Source: Kalmusia sp. IMI 367209 (lineage: Eukaryota; Ascomycota; Dothideomycetes; Pleosporales; Didymosphaeriaceae). Taken from it: a stretch of 64,000 nt of DNA. The notes below the pieces were generated by a model. That model saw only the letters and a list, made by a program, of their open reading frames with translations. It ran no database searches and was not told the origin of the DNA. The translations under genes and the position numbers were made by a program. Of this stretch, positions 1 through 9,017 are shown in pieces. Positions within the stretch are counted from its first letter, which is position 1; each line of letters starts with the position of its first letter. The stretch covers positions 620,001 through 684,000 of the forward strand of contig JAPEUQ010000002.1 of NCBI GenBank assembly GCA_027946365.1. The letters are read 5' to 3'.

Positions 1-474
1 CTCTTTGCATTCGACACAGTGGATGCGAACAGGATCCACCAGAGAGCGAAAATGAGCGTGGCTAGTAGTTTAGGGGTGTGGAACACTTCATCGAGCTGCC
101 CTAGCAATCAGCCACGTATTTTGCGAGGGTGCCGTGGCTTTTTTTTTTTGGTGTTCACGTACATAGACTAGAGGACCTCCGTTGAAAGGCAATGCTATCC
201 CATACTCGAGAAAGACCGTCATGCCCAAGGCAGAGTAGACTGCGCCGACTGCATAGAGGACGAGGGAGATGCGTTTGCTCCTCACCAGAGCGAGGACGTA
301 GCCAGGGGTTGTGAAAAAGAAGGAGTTTCCGAGGCAGCCGTTCAGCATCAGGGATGTCACCTGTATGTACCCGAGGCTTCTTCGAGGCACAATCGTGCTT
401 TCGGTGAATGCTGTGTATTCGCTGCGACTATCTAGATGCAGTCCCCTTTTCGAGTCCCCATCGTGGCCGTTCAA
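1..474 (-). CDS. Methionine/amino-acid permease (MUP1/MUP3-like), 5' part only, runs off left edge
   Basis: An APC-superfamily amino-acid permease of the fungal methionine permease group, which imports amino acids across the plasma membrane. Exon 1 (474-159) starts with a hydrophilic tail, then TPRRS-type residues before the first helix (LMLNGCLGNSFFFTTPG) and second helix, ending in the family signature FLEYGIALPFNGGPLVYV. The ORF appears to end soon after, but a GTGAAC donor at 158 and a GCTAG acceptor at 101 define a 58-bp intron containing a T10/A10 run. The next exon (100-1) continues in phase with QLDEVFHTPKLLA and another helix (LIFALWWILFAST). The usual G-x-G in helix 1 (GTGIF in relatives) reads GNSFF, so a changed substrate site or early decay is possible. 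A second member lies at 30991-32683. The remaining helices lie beyond position 1. Homology is from memory of the family; no search was run. Confidence 0.75.
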
Positions 475-1562
475 ATCTCCGTTCTCAAAGCGAACAGGCC
501 GCAGGGGCCGCTGTGAAGTTGCCTTTGAACCGTCATGGCTGGGATTGTATACGCCGCTGGGGCCCGTCGATGAAGCGCCAGAAACAGTCGGGATTTCTCT
601 CAGGGGGAATATCAGAGTCCATTCTTTCGGGCAGACTTGCTCAAACTACGGTGAGTTCCTGCTTCTGAGTGCTTCTGAGATTGTTTGAGTAGAAGCGCAA
701 AAAGGCTGAGGAAAAAATTGTCACGGGTCGAAGAGCCTCAGCTAGCGCACGGATGCAAAACACTCATGCTGAGAGGGCTAGGAAAGGTGAGCCGCTGAAG
801 GCGGGGGAGAGGCGGGAAACGGGGCAACCGATCAGCGCGGAATTGCCCAACTGCCTCTTTCAAAGAATGCAATGCAGTCGCTCTCCGCTGCGAGTATGCG
901 GTGATTGTCACATTGCATACGGCGGGACCCAATAGGATGGCGGCAAACCTGCCAACGCAGCCTGATGACCATTCGTGTAACATTCACCGGTTTATTCAAG
1001 GGCGGGGTCGGAATCGACATTCGCTTATCATGGCGCCCTTCGAAATGTGGACATCACCCGAGATGTGGTGATGGTGGGTTTAGCAAAAGTTTAGCTAAGG
1101 GCTTTTGCGGTGACTTTGCGGCGTGTGCCGTATTGCATATGACGAACCCAATGGAATGCCCCCCAAACAGCCAAGGTAGCCTGATGACCAGCTGTGCACC
1201 CCTAACCGGTGTGCGGTAAGAGCGGGGTCGATAGCAACATTCACCTATCACGATCAGCTCTGGAATGTGGGTGCCCTGGGTGCCGCAGACGAGGCTCCAC
1301 CAAACAACACCTGAATTGCCATAGAGTCGGTAAGGAACACTGCGGTGTTACGGAAGAGGAAAGATAAGGTCTTCATGTCCTATGCACTGCATGTGGGGGG
1401 GTGAAATGGTTGCAATACAGTCAAGATCGACCCTTGGAAACACATCACAATCGCACGGACGCTCGCAAGGCGGCTCACGACATCCCACTTTGTCCCAGCC
1501 TTATCGAATACCGACGTGTTAGAGCCAGTAGAGGACTCAATCGATGAAGCCCGTAAGAGTTC
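475..1562. repeat. Divergent intergenic region holding an old tandem duplication (911-1056 and 1131-1276)
   Basis: This 1.09-kb stretch separates the leftward permease from the rightward CorA-like gene, so it should hold both promoters. No convincing coding sequence was seen. It contains two diverged direct copies about 220 bp apart. Shared blocks in order are gcata...acccaat, cctgatgacca (961 and 1180), gcggggtcg (1002 and 1222), then acattc.c.tatca, and finally gaaatgtgg/gaatgtggg. The copies carry many substitutions and small gaps, so the duplication is not recent. Whether the repeats are regulatory or a mobile-element remnant cannot be told. Confidence 0.55.
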
Positions 1563-3386
1563 ATGGCGAGCAAGTCGAAATTTGAGGGATGGCAAACCTA
1601 TCCTCAGAACCTGACCCAGGTCGATTTCGATGGCTATGAGTACAACTTCGAGTCCTACTGCAGTCAACTGACAGCAGATGCTGCGCGCCTCCTTGTGGGT
1701 GCGGCTGATGATATCAACATCAAAACCATTCGCGTCAAGTCTCAAGGTACCACCTGCTGGAGTCGCTCCTCCCGCAAGTCCGTTGTTGATAGCATTCAGT
1801 AATCGAATCCATAATTCAGGATCGATCGACCCTAGAACAATATCTTCAAGTAGGTGCTGTCTCCGTGACAAAATTTCGCTGCTGAACGCTCTCGTCAAAG
1901 GACTTGAATACCGACTCTGGCCTGAATCTGATGTCGGTATGAGATGATCAATGCACCCTTCTATGGTTGACAATAACTCAGCCTAATTCCACAACAAAGC
2001 TCCTGGGGCCCGCTCGTGGTTGACGAACCCTGCGCAAGGAAGACGTTGACCCGACTCCATGCCTTTCCCCCAGTCCTAGACATCATTCGGACTTTTGGTC
2101 AGCGCATTGGATTTGAAGACGATTCTGCAGGGGGTGTCTACTTAAGAAGCAACGATTCAGGGTCCGTACACGGTATAACCTACGCCTCTCACTAAACAAC
2201 GACACGCTACGCGCCGTTCTGACTTTTTCCAGAAACAAGTTATCTAGTAAAGCAAGTTGAAGAGCACGGCCGGTTAGAAAATGCCGAGCCCTGGTCCATA
2301 CGACAAATGGGCGTCTACCACCGTGCTGGTCCTACCATGGGAAATACCTTCCTAATCGTGAATCCGTCCAAGCCTTTTCTTAAGCGACTGGCGTGTATGC
2401 AAAGTCATCCAGAACGCTTATCACCCAAGGCCTTGCATTACATGATTCTCTCCTGCAGTATGGAGAACTGGCGGTGGTATATAAGTGACCTCGAAAAGCG
2501 ATATGTCAAGCTGGCATGTTTGTTAACCACACATCCCTGAATCCAGGCTAATTTGGAGCAGAAAAATAAAGCGCAGCTCACCAGAGTGGGCGAAAACGGA
2601 GAACCAACGTCGCCTTTTGCCAATGTAGGTATCGAAGATGCACAGGAAATACAGGTTCTTCAGGACAAGTGTCAACACCTGGAGCAGGTACTGAATCTTG
2701 ATTGTGAGGTTCTTCGGCTGCTTCCGAAGCATCTAGCCAAATTAGCAGACAGGCAAGGAATCTACAATCCCATGCAGTCAATGTTATCCGAAGGGATGAT
2801 CCAGGCGGATAGAATCAAAATGCTCTTGAAAAGACTCGACGGAACGATCGCCCTAGTAAGTGCCTATCAACAGCGTATGTGAGAGGGGGGCATCTGTGAC
2901 TGACTGCCATCAGACACGGACTGTACTAGACTTTCGCTGTCTTGCCAGCCTTCAGCATAACAGCCGCATGATGACTCAGATATCTAGGTTAACCAACAAC
3001 GAGAATGCTATGATGAGAGAGCTCACAGAGAAAGCTACCAAGGACGCGGATGCGGTGAAATGGCTGACCTTTATTACACTTATATATTTACCAGCGTCTT
3101 TTGTTGCGGTAAGCAGACTCCCGCACGCTGTCACGAAAACTATCGATTAACTAACTACGAATTACAGACTATGATGGGAATGGGGTACATTAATGTGCGC
3201 AAAACCAGCCACTTCTTCGCCATACATTTCACAGGGGAGTTCTGGATTTTCTTCGTCCTGACCATGGTGTTCTTGATTATGACCATGGCCCTCTACTTCT
3301 ATTTCATCAGGCGCAACTGGCTGCGGGGCAATCGGGTATCAGAAGACCAAGTGGCGCTCAAGTCTAGGTCATCTTCGAGTAATTAG
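1563..3386 (+). CDS. CorA-like two-helix membrane protein, 5' coding part disrupted
   Basis: A fungal CorA-like (Mg2+-transporter fold) protein. Exon 1 (1563-1745) encodes the family start FEGWQTYPQNLTQVDFDGYE. An intron 1746-1819 leads to DRSTLEQYLQVGAVSVTKFR. A stop at 1883 and a frame change follow, and I found no splice pair restoring the frame before SSWGPLVVDEP (from about 1983). From there the gene is clean: introns 2173-2232, 2505-2546, 2856-2913 and 3109-3167 join exons carrying WSIRQMGVYH, ENWRWYISDLEKRY, a coiled region, helix 1 (TFITLIYLPASFVA) and helix 2 (FWIFFVLTMVFLIMTMALYF). The loop after helix 1 reads MMGMG where CorA proteins have GMN. The tail is basic and Ser-rich. It could be a young pseudogene, a sequence error near 1866-1982, or an unusual splice. 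Cation transport is inferred only from the fold. Confidence 0.7.
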
Positions 3387-3409
3387 GACCAAGTAACAAG
3401 CTGTTTATA

Positions 3410-6072
3410 TCATTGCCGCTTGAAGTCAAAGTGTCCCGTGCCATGCCGACCACGAGCTATATCAAACGATTTCATCTCTTCCCTCCACACCTGCTTGACG
3501 TTTTTGTAGCTGTCGTAAAACAACCTGGCTTCCTGCGACGTGTGAAACGTCACAGCCAAAGAAGTGCACTCTAGCCTCCCGTTCTCCTCCTCGGACTGAA
3601 ACGCTTCTCTGACGAGCGAGAACGAAGGAGGCGAGTTGTCAAATTGCTTACGGAGAAGGCTCGCCGAGAAGGACCTGTCGATGTTCTCAGCCGTGGGGAC
3701 GAGCTGCAGCACACACTGCGAGTCTGATACGCTCGACGGCGCTATGTTGAGTCTGAAGTTCTTGGCCATGCGCAGCACGAGAATCGCCTGCCCGTAAAAG
3801 ATGACGATTCTCCGATGCGACGGGTTGGGGAAGTATCGCCGCTTCGACGAATCCGCAGACTCGAACATGCCGACGGCATCGGCGTCGGAACTCTCCTGCC
3901 AGAGTTGGATGGCCGATGCTTGGCCTAGATCGTCGAAGTCGCTTTCGCGCTTCAAGCGGCGGAGGCTCCGGCGGATGCCCTGTGTCGATAGCTTCTTCTG
4001 GTAGGGAGAGAGCTTTGCAGTTTGGATCTTGAACGATTGGACGACTTCCTGGCCTAGGAACACTTCTTGCAGACAGCATGTGGCGTCGAGGTCTTGGCCG
4101 CAGTCGAACGTGCATTTCCTCGTACTTGCGATCCTGCCATCCTCGGGTGAGATCGACAGGGCCGTGTCTACGAAGTGGTAGGACGTGGCATTGTGCAGTG
4201 CATAATCGGGTATAAGCCTCAATGAGCTTCGAGGCCCCAGCAGTACTCTGTCCGAGTCGTTGCCAGATGAAGTCTGCACATACAGCTTGGTCCCATCCTG
4301 TATGATTTGGAAAGCTCCATATCTCCACGAATTCTCGATCCTGAACGACATGGTGTGGAAGCTCGTAATGAGTTCGTTGCCCACGGGGATGCCGCTGGAA
4401 GTCGAGAGAAACGTAGCACAGGAGCTGTCCGAGTTGTTCCTCGGACGAGGTGGATTGAGGATGCTCGAGAGGTAGATGAAGACGTTCTTCGATGTGAAGC
4501 GGGTCTTGGGGTTCACGTCGAGCATGTGCAGGACGAGATCGAGAAACTTCTGGAAGAAGTCTTTTTCTGCTGCATCGTGCAAGTGCCGGGATAGTGTTTC
4601 GATCTGGTCAAGGATCCCGGATTTCAGTGAACAGGTGCCGGATAACGAGTCATACCCATAAAATTTGTCGTCAATGTGGCGTATGGCTAGGCCTTTCGAA
4701 ACTCGACTGCGATCAAGCTCGAGGAGACCGTCAGTACCGGTCAAGACATAGACGAGAACTTCCAAAAAAATGCACCCGAGTGACCAGATGTCGTATCTTC
4801 TATTCAGACCTAAGCTTTGGTCGTTAAGTTCAGGTGGAGCGTACGCTTCTGTGCCACCCATACCTGACACCCTAGAGTCTGTGACGTCATTAGCTGCCTT
4901 GAAGAATGACTGCCCAAAGTCAGTGATAATCAGCCGCTCACCCTCCTCGACGAGGATGTTTGCTGGCTTGAGATCGAAGTGGTATCCGAACTTGGAGTCT
5001 GTACTAGATATGACATCCTCGTGGAAATGTTGCACTTTGTACAAGCCTTCCGCGAGACCAAGGAGTTGCTTCCAAACACTATGGCCGACAATGCAGCGTG
5101 CGCCACGGAAAGCTCGATACTGAGGGTCTCTGAGATACCGGTGTAGATTAGCTTCAGCCAGCGGGAAGACCAAATTATAGACGTCTCCAAGTTTGTAAGC
5201 AGAAAGGATCTTAACCAGATGCTCGTCTTGAAGTTTCTTCACAGCGAATAGATTCGTACGTTCCGCGGTAAAGCGGTACTCGGGGGTATTCGCGTAAAGC
5301 TCTTTTCTCGCGAAACGTCTGGCGCCCGGAAATTCCTGTGCGAGATCATCAGTATTTAAGGGACCCATATTACAAATATGCGTACCTTAAATCCTCCGTA
5401 GCCCTCCGAGATCTCGAAGGCATATACTTTGCCGTGGCCTCCTTCAGCAACCACGTTACCGGTAGCCGATGGATGACCAAGGACTACTTCATTCACGAAT
5501 GGGAGAATGGTGTTCTCTGGATATTCCATGTACTCAGCGTCATGGATCTCCGGCACAAAGAACTGGTATTTTCTCCAGTGGAATCTTTGAGCCAGTTGTG
5601 GGAACCTCTGATGAGCATCTGACCCCATGATCTTCTGGACGAATGCAGCATTGAAAGTAGCCGTGGAATCGCGTAACTTATCGTCGCCAATATTAAGACG
5701 AAGGAACGAATCAATCAATAACGGACACCCAATGTAGATGAGAAGAGCAAAAAGATGGACAGCACCCCCTTGAGGACCAGATGCACTTTCGGATTCACCC
5801 CCTGTAATCCCTGCAATGAGCGACTCCGTTTGGATGCCAGAAAACTCTCGAAAGGTGTGGCATTTGGGGCACCAGCAATGCAAGACTTCCTCAATGCTTT
5901 CATCGTCGAGTATCAACGCGACTCTACCGTAGGGGAAGAACCGTTTATGCTCAGGTACGGTGGGATCCTTTGGCACAAGCTCCGCTTCCAGACGCTCCCG
6001 AAAGAATAAACACGGAGGCTCTGCCGAGCCACAGGTTGGCGTTCCCAAGGGAGTCGGTAATGTCGAAGCCAT
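3410..6072 (-). CDS. Serine/threonine protein kinase with fungal-specific N- and C-terminal regions
   Basis: A predicted 870-residue protein kinase in two exons (6072-5386 and 5335-3410), joined in phase over a 50-bp intron that splits the kinase domain. The N-terminal 200 residues are not recognised; they include a CWCPKC cysteine pair. The kinase domain follows: glycine loop EGGHGKVY (about 210-217), beta-3 lysine in FARKEL (K240), catalytic loop HFDLKPANILV (D350), DFG at 368-370, APPE at 395-398 and RYDIWSLGCIF. All catalytic residues are present, so it should be active. About 350 unrecognised residues follow the kinase domain. The frame stays open upstream to an ATG at 6261, which would add 63 residues of low-quality sequence. 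I prefer MASTLPTP at 6072. Substrates are unknown. Such large single-copy kinases are common in filamentous ascomycetes. Confidence 0.85.
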
Positions 6073-6769
6073 GGATTCTCCATGCAAAGGCCATATGATG
6101 GACTTGCTGCGGCCGAATCGCAAGCCGAGAGTTGAAATGGGGACAATGTCGCACGCAGGATGAAGGTCCAAGGCACGGCTCCGGGGGATAAGTGAGGAGA
6201 TGAGACAGGGACCCCGCTGCTCAGCCTTGTGCCACGGTTTGTCAACCTTGAATATGCACACTGATGCCCGTCTCTTGGCAAAGGCAAGGCAGTATTTAGA
6301 CTAGTCTAGGCATGTATATACCAGGATCCTATCCTGCAGCCTTTTTTCATCGTTTCGACCGTTCGCTTGTCGCGGCTATCCCATCGGTGTGTCGTATGTG
6401 GCTATCCAGTATTAGCACCTCTTGCGCGAGGATTGTAAAGTGTACTATTGAAAGATATTAGTTCATGTTGTAGAAATGCGATTCTTATGGGATGCGTACC
6501 ACTCTTCCAAGTCTGTCCTGCATTATGACAGAAGGCGAAAGCTCCGCATGCAGACTCGTATCGGATGGCGACGATCATTGGCCCTTTTTGTTTTAGGAAT
6601 CGCGCACCCCAATATACAGTGCCCCGATGATGCATACGGCACAGTTGATTGTCGCCCATACCTAAACGAGATACCAGCCAATATCTTGAGAGCGATGTAG
6701 CTTAAGACGCAGGGCTGAGAAACAAAACATTCACACTGGCTGATTTCAATCCACTCCTCGCCGTCTCCA
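6073..6769. promoter_or_regulatory. Divergent promoter between the kinase and the CmcJ-like gene
   Basis: About 700 bp between two divergent start codons. If the upstream ATG of the kinase at 6261 is used, it shortens to 508 bp. ORFs inside it on both strands lack protein-like composition. I see no distinctive motif beyond the expected role as two 5' regions. Confidence 0.4.
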
Positions 6770-7848
6770 ATGGCCAAGTCGAAGACCTACGAGGACGCTC
6801 GCGTTATCGCATCTCTTTTTTTCCTTGCGCGTCTTCCCGTCTACGATTCAGAGAAACCGTTTACTCTCCGCTACGATCCCGGACACGGCCTGGCCGCATC
6901 CAACGTGGAAAGCGAGCAACATGAGGTGGAAGTCCACAACATGCGCCTGCACGAGCTTTCGTACGACGCATGCGGATTTCAATACTGCAAGATACCCAGC
7001 GCCATGACATACAGCGATTATGCAGAGGAGCACATCATCCGACAGAAGCATTTCCCCGAAGTCAAGGCGTGCCTGAAGAAAGCACTGGGAGCGTCGATTG
7101 TCGAGATCATCGACCTTGCTGTCAGTCGATGCACCTAGTACCTTCTCGATAGGTAGTAATTGTACAGTGCTGACCAGGCTTAGCAACGTAAAAGAGAGGC
7201 GTCGTTCCCGATATCCACGGGGACGGCGTACGAATACGAGCAGCCCGTTCTGCGCGCCCACATTGGTCAGTAGGCTTGGGAAGACATCCGGCTCCCTGTC
7301 TAATGAGGAGTAGATGTTACACTGGAGTCTGTCAAAAACACGGTGCGGCAAGCCCTTGGGGATAAGGCTGAGCCACTCTTCCAGCGCCGCTGGCAATTTG
7401 TCAAGTATGCCCCCTCGAAAAAACGTGCAACGGAATAGAATTGAGCCTCGCAACAGCGTGTGGCATCCGCAGCGGGGCCCACTATTCGATTATCCCCTCG
7501 CCGTATGCGACACATCCACGGTGGACTTTGAGGCCGACACAATGGCAGCAGACTTGGTGACGGAGCACGAAATCACAGAGACGGTCGAGGTGCAGTACAA
7601 TGCGAAGCAAAGATGGTATTATCTAGCCCAACAACAACCAGATGAGCTGCTATTGTTCAAGAACGTCGACAGCCGTGAACAAGCAGGCGTGCCACCAGGT
7701 ATTGTGCATATGCTGCCAATTGCACATTGAATTAGACTGATAGAGTACAGGGACACCGCATGCAGCATTCGATTTGCGCGCAAAGCCAGAAAACGAGCCC
7801 TACTTCCATAGAGAGAGCGTAGAATTACGCGCCTTTGTCGTGTGGTAG
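6770..7848 (+). CDS. CmcJ/GA4-desaturase-family oxidoreductase-like protein
   Basis: Five exons (6770-7120, 7184-7265, 7314-7404, 7457-7698, 7751-7848) give a 287-residue protein. All junctions keep the frame across introns of 48-63 bp. The sequence matches the fungal family named after CmcJ and gibberellin GA4 desaturase, small proteins linked to non-haem Fe(II)/2-oxoglutarate-dependent chemistry in secondary metabolism. Hallmarks in order: EKPFTLRYDP near the start, RAHIDVT (a likely metal-binding His/Asp pair), RGPLFDYPLAVCD, QRWYYL in the second half, then GTPHAAFD and RESVELRAFVVW at the end. Length is normal for the family. It is flanked by a kinase gene and a gene-free tract with no tailoring enzymes nearby, so it does not look like part of a biosynthetic cluster here. 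Substrate unknown. Confidence 0.85.
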
Positions 7849-9017
7849 GAGTGTGCTGCTTTGGTAGATGAGTTGTCCGATATGCTACGATGCTTACGGT
7901 CAGCGTGTTCCTAGCCGAGTACAGTCTCTCTTCTCTGACCTACCTAGGTACTCTTGCTTCGGTGTGACCCAAAATCAAGAAGCCTTCTGTACTGCATCAT
8001 TTGCAGCCGGACTGCCGCCAACAGTGCTCGCCCGGCTCGCCAAGATCAGAACTTCGCCTTTCTTTGCGTGAGGGTATATATAGCCTTCACTCTTCGTATC
8101 CGGAGGCGGAGGATAGGCTTTCCAAGGCTGAGATTTTTGCTTTGTCGAGACCATGCTGGGCTTAGACCACTATATTTTCAGTTCAGGAACACTTGTATAT
8201 GCGATCAGGCTGAGATGAGTGCTTTCCGAGCGCTCCACGTCCTTGATATAGACTTAGAAACCACCTCACATACAGCCTTGTGTGATGCGCTGGCAATGCC
8301 AAGAAACTAATGCATTTAATAAAGGAGGCCGGCGCGTATGGAGTATGATAACATCTAACGTAGTTAATGGGGCACAGTCACGTCAATGGGGCACAGTCAC
8401 GTCAATGGGGCACAGTCGCATCAATGGGGCACAGTCGCGTCAGACACTTTTACCAACCCCCCACTAAAGATATAACTACTACTTAAATATAATCTAATTC
8501 TACCGGGGTACTCCTCAGGATTACTACTCTTAGTAAGAGCATTATTACATAGTTATTGTCACCTACCCCGTCTCCTTATCCTTATACTTGATCAGGCCTG
8601 CCATCCGTCCCTATGATCGTCCATAATTACCTATACTACGCGGCCTTCCGTCTATTTGCTATGTGCTATTAATGCTTAAGGTTATCTAATAATACACTTT
8701 TACACGTCTCCTATTACGTTACAATACCCCCAGCCATCCTTGAGTGTCTTACCATACTATCACCTGATACCTGAGATGACTGCCCTTTGGTAGCCTCACA
8801 GGCCTCCATTCACTGTCTCATTCCCCTAGGTGCTCTAGTGAGACCCATTGAGTTCTTTCGTTTTGTTGTTATGAAGGCTTGATACAGAATCGGATGTTGT
8901 GGCACTGTTAATGCTAGTCCTTGTTTGATTGCCCCCTAATGTGTTCATTGTGACCAATTCTGCACACCTTTACTGACTCTTTAAGTCGAAGGACGTAATT
9001 AAAATATCGCCTCCTCC
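7849..9017. other. Gene-free AT-rich tract, probably decayed repeat DNA
   Basis: About 1.17 kb without credible coding sequence. From about 8440 to 9000 the DNA is rich in TA and poor in CG compared with flanking genes. That is the composition expected of an old repeat altered by repeat-induced point mutation, but this was judged by eye, not computed. A 19-bp minisatellite lies at 8366-8441. I could not identify terminal repeats or a transposase remnant. Confidence 0.45.
8366..8441. repeat. 19-bp minisatellite, four copies
   Basis: Four head-to-tail copies of aatggggcacagtcacgtc. Copies 1 and 2 are identical. Copies 3 and 4 differ at one or two positions (tcgcatc, tcgcgtc). It sits at the junction between ordinary intergenic DNA and the AT-rich tract. 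Confidence 0.9.

Noticed and set aside
1380..1973. 197-codon ORF on the minus strand
   Set aside because: It lies antisense to recognisable CorA-like exons (FEGWQTYPQN..., DRSTLEQYL...) and has no protein-like features of its own.
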